From: Natrinema sp031626495
GTDB taxonomy: Archaea; Halobacteriota; Halobacteria; Halobacteriales; Natrialbaceae
Reading direction: 5' to 3'
Assembly (NCBI RefSeq): GCF_031626495.1
Contig: NZ_JAMQOJ010000007.1
Location: 1 to 64,000 of the forward strand
DNA: 64,000 nucleotides
Shown: positions 16,314-26,014 of the stretch, in pieces
Layout: the number at the start of each line of letters is the position of its first letter
Position numbering within the stretch: the stretch's first letter is position 1
Notes under the pieces: generated by a model
What the model was told of the DNA's origin: nothing
Seen by the model: only the letters and a program-made list of their open reading frames with translations
Databases searched by the model: none
Position numbers and translations under genes: made by a program

Positions 16314-17780
16314 ATGGGACGCGATACCGCGGGTCCACGCGACCGACCGCGCCTCGAGCGGCGGTCGTTCCTGAAAGCCGCGTCAGTATCGACTGCGGCC
16401 GGAGCCGTCGGCGTCACCGGTTGCCTCGGTCGAGGCCGGTCTCCGGGAACGGTGGTGATGACCGCCGCCTCGGACGTCGCGGGGATCATGCACAGCGACG
16501 GCGACGAGCCCTCGATTCAGCAGGCGCTCTGGGACGCCGGTCTCGACGAAGACATCCGCGTCGAGGTCCAGACCGTCGTCAGCAGCTCCGCCCAGCGGAT
16601 GCAGACCACGCAGTCGGCGCTCGAGGCGGGACGCGCCCCGCCCGATATCCACATGATGGACAGCGGCTGGACGGTCCCCTTCATCTTGCGGAAGCAAACG
16701 GTCAACCTTACCGAACGCTTCCCGGACGACACCCTCCAGTACGTCAACGACAACTACCTCGAGGCGATCCTCGAAACGGCGCGCCACCCCCAGACCGGCG
16801 ACCTGCACGCGCTCCCCCTGTTCCCGGACCTGGGATTCACCCTCTACCGCCGGGACCTGATCGAGGACGCCGGCTACGATACCAGCGGCTGGGGGTCGAA
16901 CCCGCCGCGCTGGGAGCAGTTCGCGAACGCGGTCCGCGACGCGCGGGAGCAGGCCGGCCTCGACTACGGGCTCACGACGCAGGCGGCCGCGTACGAGGGA
17001 CTCTCCTGCTGTACGTTCAACGAGGTGATGACGACCTGGGGCGGGGCGTACTACGGCGGCGTGGATAACCTGTTCACCGCCGGCGACCGCCCGATCACGG
17101 TCGACAGCGACCGTGTCGTCAACGCGATTCGAATGATGCGCGCGTTCATCGAAGGCGAAGAGGAAAACACCCTGGACGGCTACCCCCAGATCTGTCCGTC
17201 CGCGATCGTCCAGTGGACCGAACAGCAGTCGCTCGCCCCGTTCGCCGACGGCGAGGCGGTCTCGAATCGCAACTGGTCGTACGCCATCGCGGAAACGGGC
17301 ACCGAGGAAGGCTTCGGCGAAGATCTCGGCGTGATGACGCGGCCGTACGCGGTCTCCCAGCAGGAAGCCCAGTATCAAGACGTCGGCGGCACCGCCGCCG
17401 CGCTCGGCGGCTGGAACCTGGCCGTGAGCCCGTTCTCGAACCGTGAGGAGGAGGCGCTGCAGGTCCTCGAGGCGTTCGCGAACAGGGAAGTCATGCTCAC
17501 CGTCTTCCGACTCGGCGGCTTTCTCCCGCCGAACCTCGACCTGGTCGCGGAGGCCGATCCGGGCGACGTCGGTCCCGTCGCCCGCTACGCCGGCGTTGTG
17601 CAGTCGGCCAGCGAGAACGCGATCCCGCGGCCGGCGACCGACCTCTGGCCGGAGCAGTCGGCGCTGATCTATCAGGCCGTGAACGGGGCGTATCGCGGCG
17701 TGCAAACGCCCGAAGCGGCGATGAACGACCTCGAGAACGAGCTCGAGCAGAGCGAAGCGGAGGTGCGAAATGGCAACTGA
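16314..17780 (+). CDS. sugar ABC transporter substrate-binding lipoprotein
   Basis: 488 aa, cluster of MalE-like binding proteins. The N-terminal twin-arginine signal (LERRSFLKAASVSTAAGAVG) ends in a lipobox VTGC near residue 41, so it is exported folded and lipid-anchored. The body has the usual two-lobed pattern (PDIHMMDSGWTVPFI, LHALPLFPDLGFTLYRRDLI, GGWNLAVSPFS). It binds the sugar outside the cell and hands it to the two permeases encoded next. The identity of the sugar cannot be read from sequence. It overlaps the next gene by 11 bases. Confidence 0.93.
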   Translation: MGRDTAGPRDRPRLERRSFLKAASVSTAAGAVGVTGCLGRGRSPGTVVMTAASDVAGIMHSDGDEPSIQQALWDAGLDEDIRVEVQTVVSSSAQRMQTTQSALEAGRAPPDIHMMDSGWTVPFILRKQTVNLTERFPDDTLQYVNDNYLEAILETARHPQTGDLHALPLFPDLGFTLYRRDLIEDAGYDTSGWGSNPPRWEQFANAVRDAREQAGLDYGLTTQAAAYEGLSCCTFNEVMTTWGGAYYGGVDNLFTAGDRPITVDSDRVVNAIRMMRAFIEGEEENTLDGYPQICPSAIVQWTEQQSLAPFADGEAVSNRNWSYAIAETGTEEGFGEDLGVMTRPYAVSQQEAQYQDVGGTAAALGGWNLAVSPFSNREEEALQVLEAFANREVMLTVFRLGGFLPPNLDLVAEADPGDVGPVARYAGVVQSASENAIPRPATDLWPEQSALIYQAVNGAYRGVQTPEAAMNDLENELEQSEAEVRNGN

Positions 17781-18867
17781 TACCGACGACGAGGCGGCGA
17801 CCGGCAGCGAACCGGCGGTCGGTGACAGCGCGCTGACCGACGGCGGGACGGTAACTGGCGGCGAGACCGGACGCGGCCGAGAGCACGAACGGACCGGCAA
17901 CGCCGTCATGAACTGGATGGAGAACTTGAGCGAAGCAGCGTACGCGTACCTGCTGTTGCTGCCGGCCTTTGCCTTGTTGACGCTGATCGCGTTCTATCCG
18001 ATGATCCGGACGTTCATCATGTCGCTGCAAGCCAACCAGACGCGGGGACTGGCTCCGCTGGGTGGGTTCGTCGGCATCGAGAACTACATCGACATCCTCA
18101 CGGGGGACGCGCGGTTGGCCCGCCAGTTCCTCGACGTGGGGCTGACGTCGTCGTTCCCGTTCGTCGAACTCGGCACCCCGTTCTTCCAGCAGGCGCTGTT
18201 CGTCACGCTCGCGTTCGCGGTCATCAGCGTCACCGTCGAGACGGTGATCGGCTTCGGTCAGGCCTACGTCCTCGACCAGGAGTTCACGGGGCGCCGCTGG
18301 GTCCGCGTCGCGATCATCCTTCCGTGGGCGGTGCCGATCGTCATCCAGGGGATGATCTTCTTCCTGCTGTTCCAGCCGACGGTCGGCTTCGGCTCGGACC
18401 TGATGCAGAGCCTCGGAATCTTCAGCGGGACGCCGCTGGCTAACAGTCAGGATGCCTTCATCATCATCCTCGTGGCCGACATCTGGAAGTCGTCGGCGTT
18501 CATGGCCCTGCTCATCCTCGCGGGGCTCCAGAGCGTCGATCGGAGCCTGTACGACGTGGCGCGCGTCGCCGGGGCGTCGCCCTGGCAGCGGTTCAAAATG
18601 ATCACGCTTCCGCTCGTGATGCCGGCGCTGCTGGTCGCGATGCTGTTCCGGACGATGGACGCGATGCGCGTCTTCGGCCTGATCGAGTCGACCGCCGGCT
18701 GCACGACGGTTCCCTCGCTGACGTGTCTCGTCGTCGAGGCGATGTTCGGCGGCACGCGCATCTACGCGACGGCCGCAGCGGTCGCCTTCGCGACGGCGCT
18801 CGTGATCGGTCTGATCATCGCGCTGTATCTCGTTCTCTTCCGCGATACCGAAGGAGGTGTCACCTGA
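17770..18867 (+). CDS. sugar ABC transporter permease, MalF/UgpA type
   Basis: 365 aa. A polar N-terminal tail of about 55 residues precedes six membrane helices. The ATPase-contact EAA loop is DVARVAGASPWQRFKMITLP (near 260-280). The start overlaps the binding-protein gene by 11 bases and has its own GGAGGTG ribosome site at 17759-17765. Part of a five-subunit importer with the genes on both sides. Confidence 0.93.
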   Translation: MATDTDDEAATGSEPAVGDSALTDGGTVTGGETGRGREHERTGNAVMNWMENLSEAAYAYLLLLPAFALLTLIAFYPMIRTFIMSLQANQTRGLAPLGGFVGIENYIDILTGDARLARQFLDVGLTSSFPFVELGTPFFQQALFVTLAFAVISVTVETVIGFGQAYVLDQEFTGRRWVRVAIILPWAVPIVIQGMIFFLLFQPTVGFGSDLMQSLGIFSGTPLANSQDAFIIILVADIWKSSAFMALLILAGLQSVDRSLYDVARVAGASPWQRFKMITLPLVMPALLVAMLFRTMDAMRVFGLIESTAGCTTVPSLTCLVVEAMFGGTRIYATAAAVAFATALVIGLIIALYLVLFRDTEGGVT

Positions 18868-19949
18868 TGACTGACGGTAACGACCCCACGAAGACCGACG
18901 ACGACTCGATAGAGAACGAATCGACAACTGACGACGTACCGACGATCGAACACGCAGGCCCGCGCGGCGAATCGACCGCCGCTCGGCCGACCGCTACACG
19001 ACCGGACGGCGGCGCAGTCCTCACCGACGACCGCGAGGCCGAACTCGACCGGAGCCCGCTCCAGCAGTGGGTTTCGGACTCGATCTCCAACCCGGGTCGG
19101 GTCTACCGTGCGATGTTCTACGTGGCCGCGATTTTCTTCCTCTTCACCACGCTGTTCCCGTTCTACTGGCTGCTCATGGTCGCGCTGACGCCACAGGGCC
19201 AGCTCGAGAACATCGTCTTCACGCCCAACGGCTTCAATCCGGGCGCGTTCGTCGAAGTCTTCCAGGTCATTCCCTTCCACATCTACATGTTCAACAGCTT
19301 CGTGATCGCGCTGGCCTCGACGATCGTCGTGCTGGTCATCGCCAGCCTCGCCGGCTACGCCTTCGGCCGCCTCGAGTTCCCCGGCCGAACGCCGCTCATG
19401 CTGCTGGTGCTGGTGATTTCGTTCTTCCCGCCAGCCGCGTTCTTCATCCCGCTGAACGACCTGTTCAACACCTCGTTTTTCTTCCTCGAACCGATCACCG
19501 GCGACGGCACGCTCTACAACACCCCCTTCGCGCTGGTGACGCCGCTGTCGGCGATCTTCATGCCGCTCGCCATCTTCATCCTCACGACGTTCTACGCCCA
19601 GATCCCCGACGGGCTCGAGGACGCCGCTCGCGTCGAGGGGACGACCCGGCTGGGCGCGCTGTTTCGGGTCATCATCCCGCTTTCGGCACCCGGCGTCGCG
19701 ACCGCGGGCGTGCTGACCTTCATCGCGGTCTACAACGAGTTCTTCTTCTCGTTCCTGATGACGGACGGCCAGCCCGAGAACTGGGCCCCGATCCTCGACG
19801 GCATCCTCGCCTATCAGGGACAGTACCAGGTGCTGTACAACCTCATGGCCGCGGCGAGCATCCTCGGGGTCATCCCCGTGGCGATCCTCGTGGTCATCGC
19901 ACAGGAAAAGATCGTCAGCGGACTGACTGCAGGCGCACTCAAAGAGTAA
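18867..19949 (+). CDS. sugar ABC transporter permease, MalG type
   Basis: 360 aa from ATG 18867, which shares one base with the stop of the preceding gene. AAGGAGGTG (18851-18859) is a near-perfect ribosome binding site and fixes this start over the frame's earlier codons. The first 75 residues are acidic and disordered, then six helices. The EAA loop is EDAARVEGTTRLGALFRVI with IPLSAPG following. It ends four bases before the ATPase gene. Confidence 0.93.
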   Translation: MTDGNDPTKTDDDSIENESTTDDVPTIEHAGPRGESTAARPTATRPDGGAVLTDDREAELDRSPLQQWVSDSISNPGRVYRAMFYVAAIFFLFTTLFPFYWLLMVALTPQGQLENIVFTPNGFNPGAFVEVFQVIPFHIYMFNSFVIALASTIVVLVIASLAGYAFGRLEFPGRTPLMLLVLVISFFPPAAFFIPLNDLFNTSFFFLEPITGDGTLYNTPFALVTPLSAIFMPLAIFILTTFYAQIPDGLEDAARVEGTTRLGALFRVIIPLSAPGVATAGVLTFIAVYNEFFFSFLMTDGQPENWAPILDGILAYQGQYQVLYNLMAAASILGVIPVAILVVIAQEKIVSGLTAGALKE

Positions 19950-19953
19950 CACA

Positions 19954-21138
19954 ATGGCACGAGTACGACTCGAGAACATCACGAAACGCTACGACGACGT
20001 CACCGCGGTCGACGACGTGAGCATGGAGATCGAAGACGGCGAGTTCGTCACCTTCGTCGGTCCCTCGGGCTGTGGGAAGTCCACGACGATGGAGACGGTC
20101 GCCGGACTGACCCAGCCCACGGAGGGACACGTCTACATCGGCGAGGACGACGTGACGAACCTCGCGCCCAAGGACCGGGGCGTCTCGATGGTCTTCCAGA
20201 ACATCGCACTGTTCCCCCACATGGACGTCTACGAGAACATCTCCTTCGGGCTGCGCCTCCGGAAGTACGACGACGAGGAGATCCGCCGCCGCGTAGAGGA
20301 GGCCGCCAGCGTCGTCCAACTCGAGGGGATGTTAGACCGGATGCCCGACGAACTCTCGGGCGGCCAGCAACAGCGGGTCGCGATCGCCCGGGCGATCGTG
20401 CGCAACCCGGACGTGTTCCTGATGGACGAGCCGCTGGCGAACCTGGACGCGAAGCTTCGCGTCCACATGCGGACCGAACTCCAGCGACTCCACCGGGAAC
20501 TGGACACGACGATCATCTACGTCACCCACGATCAGGCCGAGGCGATGACGATGTCGAACCGGATCGCCGTCCTGAACGACGGCCGGCTCCAGCAGCTCGC
20601 GCCGCCGCTGACCTGTTACAACGAGCCCGCCAACCTGTTCGTCGCCGGCTTCATCGGTTCGCCGTCGATGAACTTCGCCGAGGGCGAACTCGTGGAGGGC
20701 GGCCTCGAGACGGACAACTTCACCGTCGACCTCGATCCTGCGCGGATCCCGAAGGTGGGGGTCGGCGACGCGGTGACCCTGGGAATCAGACCGGAAGACG
20801 TCCACCTCGCGGCGTCGGCCGACACCCTCGCCGCGTCGACGGATCGGATCGACGCACGCACCGACGTTCTCGAGCCGATGGGCGACGAGGTGTTCGTCTA
20901 CCTGCTGCTCTCCGAAGCCGCGGGCGGGTCGATGGAGGAAGACCCCGCCACCTCGTCCGACCAGTTGCTGATGAGCGTCACGCCCGATACGGAGATCGCG
21001 GCGAACCAGGACGTGGAGGTCGTCCTCGATCGGTCGAAGATTCACCTCTTCGAGACGGCCACCGGCGAGGCGCTGGTCCACGGCCTGACCGACCTCTCGG
21101 GCCCGGAGCCTGGGACGACGCCGACGGAAGCGGAGTGA
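19954..21138 (+). CDS. sugar ABC transporter ATPase, MalK/UgpC type
   Basis: 394 aa. Walker A GPSGCGKSTT (about 36-45), Q-loop MVFQNIALFPHM, signature LSGGQQQRVAIARA (about 133-146), Walker B VFLMDEPLANLDAK, H-loop IYVTHDQAEAM. After residue 235 comes the OB/TOBE regulatory domain (GIRPEDVHLA) typical of MalK, where regulators or sugar signals can act. All catalytic motifs are intact. Last gene of the tightly packed importer set. Confidence 0.95.
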   Translation: MARVRLENITKRYDDVTAVDDVSMEIEDGEFVTFVGPSGCGKSTTMETVAGLTQPTEGHVYIGEDDVTNLAPKDRGVSMVFQNIALFPHMDVYENISFGLRLRKYDDEEIRRRVEEAASVVQLEGMLDRMPDELSGGQQQRVAIARAIVRNPDVFLMDEPLANLDAKLRVHMRTELQRLHRELDTTIIYVTHDQAEAMTMSNRIAVLNDGRLQQLAPPLTCYNEPANLFVAGFIGSPSMNFAEGELVEGGLETDNFTVDLDPARIPKVGVGDAVTLGIRPEDVHLAASADTLAASTDRIDARTDVLEPMGDEVFVYLLLSEAAGGSMEEDPATSSDQLLMSVTPDTEIAANQDVEVVLDRSKIHLFETATGEALVHGLTDLSGPEPGTTPTEAE

Positions 21139-21316
21139 GCCGCGTCGGCGTCGCTCGAGCGTCCCGCAGCGATTCCAGTAATCAGCCAGTACCGACACCT
21201 CCCCGGCAGGGTTTGGCGACGAACCGAAGTTGCTGGAGCCGAACATTCAATATAGCGGCTATGGGTGTATTGGGCTGAAACGAGACGAACACGCGCGGTT
21301 CCAGAATTACAGGGAG

Positions 21317-22384
21317 ATGACAGTTGATCGATCCGACATCGAAACCGGCATCGTTGGCCTGGGCAACATCGGCCAGTACCACGCCGAGCGGCTCGTCGAC
21401 CTCGGCGTGACGCTCGCTGGCGGGATGGACGTGGCCGCAGAGGCGCGAACGCGCTTCGCCAGGCGGTACGACGTCGACGTCTACGACGACCACCGCGAGT
21501 TGTACGACACCGTCGACGCCGTGATCATCACGACGCCTAACAAGTACCACGAGGAGTACGCGGTCGACGCCTTCGAGCGCGATCTCGACGTCCTGCTCGA
21601 GAAGCCGCTGGGTCACTCGATCGAGAGCGCCGTGCGAATCGCGGAGGCGGCGGCGGCATCGGACGGCTACGCCATGGTGGGGTTCAACAATCGGTTCGCC
21701 AACACCGTCCGGATCGTGAAAAATCGGATCGATCAGGGGAACCTCGGCGACGTCTCTCACATCGAGGCGAACTACGTTCGTCGGCGCGGCATTCCGGGCC
21801 GAGGGTCGTGGTTTACCCGCCAGTACATCGCCGGCGGCGGCGCGCTCATCGACCTCGGCGTCCACGCTATCGATCTCGCGCTGTATCTACTGGGCTACCC
21901 CGAGGTGACGGAAGTCAACGGCGTGGCCCGCAGCGAGTTCGGCTCCCGCGAGGAGTACGCCTACCTCGATATGTGGGCCGAAGACGCAGGACCGGAAGGG
22001 TTCGATGTCGACGACTCCGCCAGCGCCTTCATCCGCTGTGCGGGGAACCGGACGATCTCGCTCGAGGTCGCGTGGGCGACCAACCGCCCGGCGACTCACG
22101 AGTTCGTCGCCCGGGGGACGGACGCGGCCGCCCGATTCGATCTCCTCGAGGGCGATCTCTCCATCTACTCGGCGAGCAAGGTCGGCCCCGATCACCTCGA
22201 GGACACGACCATCGAAACGCGCCAAAACGACACCCACACGGACGAACAGCGGGCGTTTTTCGACCGCATTCTCGGAACGCGAGACGGCGGAAGCACCGTC
22301 GAAGAGGCGCTCGCGGTCCAGCGCGTCATCGACGCCATCTACCGCTCGAGCGAGGAGGGTGGGACGATCGAGATCGAGGAGTGA
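21317..22384 (+). CDS. Gfo/Idh/MocA-family oxidoreductase
   Basis: 355 aa from ATG 21317. N-terminal Rossmann fold GIVGLGNIGQYHAERL; the EKPLG motif (VLLEKPLGHSIESA, near residue 98) holds the catalytic-region Lys; the C-terminal domain has GGGALIDLGVHAIDLALYLL with the conserved Asp-x-x-x-His. NAD(P)-dependent oxidation of a sugar or inositol hydroxyl is the family reaction. Position after a sugar importer and before a TIM-barrel isomerase suggests intracellular processing of the imported sugar, perhaps through a keto-sugar. Confidence 0.92.
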   Translation: MTVDRSDIETGIVGLGNIGQYHAERLVDLGVTLAGGMDVAAEARTRFARRYDVDVYDDHRELYDTVDAVIITTPNKYHEEYAVDAFERDLDVLLEKPLGHSIESAVRIAEAAAASDGYAMVGFNNRFANTVRIVKNRIDQGNLGDVSHIEANYVRRRGIPGRGSWFTRQYIAGGGALIDLGVHAIDLALYLLGYPEVTEVNGVARSEFGSREEYAYLDMWAEDAGPEGFDVDDSASAFIRCAGNRTISLEVAWATNRPATHEFVARGTDAAARFDLLEGDLSIYSASKVGPDHLEDTTIETRQNDTHTDEQRAFFDRILGTRDGGSTVEEALAVQRVIDAIYRSSEEGGTIEIEE

Positions 22385-22460
22385 ACGCGCCCGGCGTCGA
22401 CCTGATCGACGGGCAGTGTCGTGCACGACGTTTACGGCAGGTGGTCGCTTACGCCCGCAC

Positions 22461-22706
22461 ATGGAGACGCCATCCGAACTCGAAGACGTCGCCGGCAGCC
22501 GGGACGACATCTCGATCAGCAACCGGGAGTACCCCGACGAGAGCGTCATCGCCGTCGATTTCGGTCCGGTCAGCGGCGAGCCGTCGGTCGACGTCGTCGG
22601 AGAAACGGCGATCGTCACCGTCGACGAGCGGCAGTTCGAGTTCGACGTGCCGGCCGATGCGACCGACATCACCGTCAACAACGGCGTGCTGACGATCTCG
22701 AGCTGA
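22461..22706 (+). CDS. small Hsp20-like protein (DUF7127-like)
   Basis: 81 aa. After ELEDVAGSRDDIS comes a compact beta-rich domain (SVIAVDFGPVSG, VDVVGETAIVTVDERQFEFD, ATDITVNNGVLTI) resembling one edge of an alpha-crystallin/Hsp20 fold, a pattern common to a haloarchaeal family. A TATA-like GTTTACGG near 22430 suggests its own promoter. A role as small chaperone is a guess; its place inside the sugar locus may be chance. Confidence 0.75.
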   Translation: METPSELEDVAGSRDDISISNREYPDESVIAVDFGPVSGEPSVDVVGETAIVTVDERQFEFDVPADATDITVNNGVLTISS

Positions 22707-22818
22707 GGATCGATCGAACTGTGGGACACGCCACCATCACCATCGCCGGCCACCCGCCATCAGTCCCGCCGCCCGTGCTGGCACCCGTTTTATTTTCCAG
22801 TCTGTGGTCGCTGCCCGC

Positions 22819-23787
22819 ATGGAGATCGGCGTTCACACCCCACCGTTGGCCGACGAACCGCTCGAAAGCGCGCTCCCTTATCTCCACGACCTCGGCGTCG
22901 ACGCGATCGAACCCGGCGTCGGCGGCCACCCGGGACAGGCCCACCTCACCCGATCGGAGTACGTAGACAACGAGGTCGAGCAGACCGAGCTCCGAGACCT
23001 GCTCGACGAGTACGATATGCGAATCAGCGCGCTCGCGACGCACAACAACCCACTCCATCCCGACGACGAGCGCGCCGCCGAGGCCGACACCGAACTCCGC
23101 GAGGCGATCCGGCTGGCCGGCCAGCTCGAGGTCGGCACAGTCACCTGTTTCTCGGGGCTTCCGGCGGGGAGTCCCAACGACGAGACGCCGAACTGGATCA
23201 CCGCGCCCTGGCCGCCCCAGCACGCCGACGCCCTCGAGTATCAGTGGGAGCAGGCGATCGAGTACTGGGGTGAAATCGCCGACCACGCCGCCGAGCACGA
23301 GGTGGACGTGGCGATCGAGATGCATCCGAACATGTTGATCTACGAGCCCCACGGAATGGCGCGGCTGCGCGAGGAGACCGGCGCTCGGATCGGCGCGAAC
23401 TTCGACCCCTCGCATCTCTACTGGCAGGGGATCACGATCACCGATGCGATCCGATATCTGGGTGAACGCGACGCGATCCACCACGTCCACGCCAAGGACA
23501 CCCGAATCTACGACGCGCAGGCCCGCGAGAAGGGCGTACTGGACACGACACCGTACAGCGACGAGCCGAATCGCTCGTGGCTCTTTCGGTCCGTGGGGTA
23601 CGGCCACGGCGAAGCACACTGGAAGGACATCGTCTCGACGCTCCGGATGGTCGACTACGACGGCGCGCTGAGCATCGAACACGAGGACTCGCTGACCAGC
23701 TCTCGAGAGGGTCTCGAGAAGGCGATCGATCTGCTCGAGCGGGCGATCTTCGAGACAGAACCCGGGGAGGCGTACTGGGCCGAGTGA
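22819..23787 (+). CDS. sugar phosphate isomerase/epimerase family protein (TIM barrel)
   Basis: 322 aa from ATG 22819, about 27 nt after the AT-rich GTTTTATTTT promoter (22788-22797), so leaderless. It has the AP-endonuclease-2-type barrel: LGVDAIEPGVGG, VDVAIEMHPNMLIY (metal Glu/His), GANFDPSHLYWQG (metal Asp and His), IHHVHAKDTRIYD (His-x-His-x-Lys/Asp) and LSIEHEDSL (last metal Glu). All divalent-metal ligands appear present. With the Gfo/Idh enzyme it likely acts on an oxidised sugar; iolE-like dehydration or 3-keto-sugar epimerisation are options. Confidence 0.9.
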   Translation: MEIGVHTPPLADEPLESALPYLHDLGVDAIEPGVGGHPGQAHLTRSEYVDNEVEQTELRDLLDEYDMRISALATHNNPLHPDDERAAEADTELREAIRLAGQLEVGTVTCFSGLPAGSPNDETPNWITAPWPPQHADALEYQWEQAIEYWGEIADHAAEHEVDVAIEMHPNMLIYEPHGMARLREETGARIGANFDPSHLYWQGITITDAIRYLGERDAIHHVHAKDTRIYDAQAREKGVLDTTPYSDEPNRSWLFRSVGYGHGEAHWKDIVSTLRMVDYDGALSIEHEDSLTSSREGLEKAIDLLERAIFETEPGEAYWAE

Positions 23788-23796
23788 CCCCTGTGG

Positions 23797-24108
23797 CTAC
23801 TCGATGGGGTCGGGACCATCGATCGAGTCGTCGCGGGACCGTTCGCGGACGATCACGTCGCTTCCCGGGCGGACGACGACCTCGTACCCCTCGTACTCGA
23901 GCCGAACCACCGCGGTGCTGCTCGTGCCGGCGGCGGTCTGAAACAGTTCGTCGAGCGCTTCCGGGTTGACGACCGTGAACAACGGATCGTACGCCGGGGG
24001 CTCGACCTCGGTGACGTCGACGCCCTCGTGTGCGGCGATCGCCTCGATGATGGCTTGGGTAGGCGGTGCCTCGCCATCGGGCGACGACAGTTTGTCCGGG
24101 GAGGACAT
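23797..24108 (-). CDS. HalOD1 output-domain protein
   Basis: 103 aa. The HalOD1 fold, seen alone or at the end of haloarchaeal signalling proteins, is marked by TQAIIEAIAAHEGVDVTEV, YDPLFTVVNPEALDELFQ and YEGYEVVVRPGSDVIVR. A small stand-alone copy, about 40 residues of linker around the domain. A TATA-like CCCTTATC precedes the ATG at 24108. Function unproven; presumed signal output. Confidence 0.85.
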   Translation of the reverse strand: MSSPDKLSSPDGEAPPTQAIIEAIAAHEGVDVTEVEPPAYDPLFTVVNPEALDELFQTAAGTSSTAVVRLEYEGYEVVVRPGSDVIVRERSRDDSIDGPDPIE

Positions 24109-24306
24109 ACTAGCGTGTTGGAGAGTCCGGCAGATAAGGGTGATGGCAGCTGTAGAATCCTGATGAACGAGCGTAATACGCGCTGTATCAATTGATTACC
24201 GGGGGTTCAGAATTGGAAAGCCGACCGCCTTCACCGCCGATCCACGGGATCCGCCTGGTACCGCCCGCCCCGTCGATTCCGCTCCCGCGTTCGAACCGCA
24301 CGCAAC

Positions 24307-25716
24307 TCACTCCGACGACTCGCCGCGCGCTCGTTCGAAGGTCTCGATCGCCCGCTCCCGGGCCACGGCGTGATCGACGATCGGCGCCGGATACGCGGGT
24401 GCGATCCGCTCTCGGTCAGCCGGCTCGAGGTCGTGCCAGCCGTGGATCTCGTCGGCCGACGCGTCGGCGAGTTCGGGGACGTACTCGCGGATGTACTCGG
24501 CGTCGGGATCGTACTCGCGGCCCTGTTTCATCGGGTTGAACACCCGGAAGTACGGCTGTGCGTCGGTGCCCGTCGAGCCAGCCCACTGCCAGCCGCCGAC
24601 GTCGTTCGCCGTGTCGTGATCCGCGAGCATCCGCCGGAACCAGGCGTACCCCTCGCGCCAGTCGAGCAGCAGGTCTTTCGTGAGGAAGGAGGCGACGAGC
24701 ATCCGCATGCGGTTGTGCATCCACCCCTCCGTGCGGAGCTGGCGCATCCCCGCGTCGACGATCGGATACCCCGTCTCGCCGGCCTTCCAGGCTGCGAGGG
24801 CGTCCGGCTCGTCGCGCCACTCGATCGGATTGGCGTAGCCGCTGAAATCCTCGGTGACGGTTTCCGGATTGAACGCGAGGACGTGCGCGTAGAACTCCCG
24901 CCAGGCGAGTTGGCGCTGGAAGGCCTCGACGCTCTCGCGATCCCCGTCACTTTCGGCGCGCTCGGCCGCCCGTTCGGTCGCCGCGTACAGTTCTCGTGGC
25001 CCGATCGTCCCCCACTTGAGATGCGGCGAGAGCCGCGAGGTGCCGCCGGCTGCCGGATAGTCGCGCTCCTCGGCGTAGCGGTAGATCGGTCCGCCACAGA
25101 AGTCGGCGACCCGCTCTCGAGCGGCCGCCGTCGTCACCGTCGGGGGCGTCGCTTCGGGCTCGTCGAACCCGAGATCGGCGAGCGACGGGAGCGGTTCGCC
25201 CGTCACGTCCGCGAGATCGTCACCGGCGGGTTCGTCGGCCGGCTCCCGCTTCTCGCGGTCGAGCCACTTCTTCCAGAAGTAGGAGAACACCGAGTAGTGG
25301 TCGCCCTGATTCGGCGTGATCGACCCCGGTTCGTGGTGGATCGCGTCGTGGACCGACTCGGCCGCGACGGCGTCGTCCTCGAGCGCCGCGCGGACGGCCC
25401 GGTCGCGGTCCCGCGCGAGGCCGCTGTAATCGTCGTTCCAGACGACTCGTTCGGCGTCGTACGCCGCGGCGATTTCGGGAACCGCCCCGCTCGACTCTCC
25501 CTCCGCGATCACGAGGTCGCTCCCTCGCTCGCGGTATCGGGCTCGCAGGTCCTCGAGCGCGTCGAGCAGACACGCAACTCTGACCGGCGAGGCGTGCTCG
25601 AGGACGGTCGGATCGAGGACGAACAGGGGCACGACGGGGTCGTCGCCCGCCGCTGCGCGGGCGAGACCGCGATTATCGCTCGTTCGGAGATCCCGGCGGT
25701 GCCAGTGAACGATCAC
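24307..25716 (-). CDS. phr: deoxyribodipyrimidine photolyase (CPD class I)
   Basis: 469 aa cryptochrome/photolyase enzyme that repairs cyclobutane pyrimidine dimers with blue light and FADH. The N-terminal antenna domain starts IVHWHRRDLRTSDNRGLARA. The FAD/DNA domain has RLSPHLKWGTIGPRELY, QRQLAWREFYAHVL, WKAGETGYPIVDAGMRQL, EGWMHNRMRMLVASFLTKDL and GGWQWAGSTGTDAQPYFRVF, with the electron-transfer Trp residues present. The start is GTG 25716. Expected in a sun-exposed halophile. Confidence 0.96.
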   Translation of the reverse strand: MIVHWHRRDLRTSDNRGLARAAAGDDPVVPLFVLDPTVLEHASPVRVACLLDALEDLRARYRERGSDLVIAEGESSGAVPEIAAAYDAERVVWNDDYSGLARDRDRAVRAALEDDAVAAESVHDAIHHEPGSITPNQGDHYSVFSYFWKKWLDREKREPADEPAGDDLADVTGEPLPSLADLGFDEPEATPPTVTTAAARERVADFCGGPIYRYAEERDYPAAGGTSRLSPHLKWGTIGPRELYAATERAAERAESDGDRESVEAFQRQLAWREFYAHVLAFNPETVTEDFSGYANPIEWRDEPDALAAWKAGETGYPIVDAGMRQLRTEGWMHNRMRMLVASFLTKDLLLDWREGYAWFRRMLADHDTANDVGGWQWAGSTGTDAQPYFRVFNPMKQGREYDPDAEYIREYVPELADASADEIHGWHDLEPADRERIAPAYPAPIVDHAVARERAIETFERARGESSE

Positions 25717-26014
25717 GGTCGAACTGGGGGCTCGACGACCGAAAACGTGCGGATATCGGCGACCCTCGTCGGTCGGGCGAGACAGTTGAGGCGGCGTGAC
25801 TCCGGACGAGACGCCCGAACCCTTTCATAGCGTAAAAGTCACGATTAGAAGAAGGTAGTGAGGGAGTGAATATCATCGATTCGCGTATATGACGAGCATA
25901 ACAATGTTTTCGTCTCGAGACGGATCGGGCGTGGAACCCGTTCCTGGCCCGGTCGATCCGTCCGGTCTCCGCTGATCGGTCGCGGTCGCCGGGGGACGGC
26001 CACGACAGACAGCA
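25717..26014. other. intergenic promoter region, phr and cetZ
   Basis: 298 bases between divergent genes. Several AT-rich patches (around 25830-25905) can serve as promoters in both directions; I see no repeat or RNA structure. A 60-codon minus-strand frame overlaps the cetZ start and lacks coding character. Confidence 0.5.
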
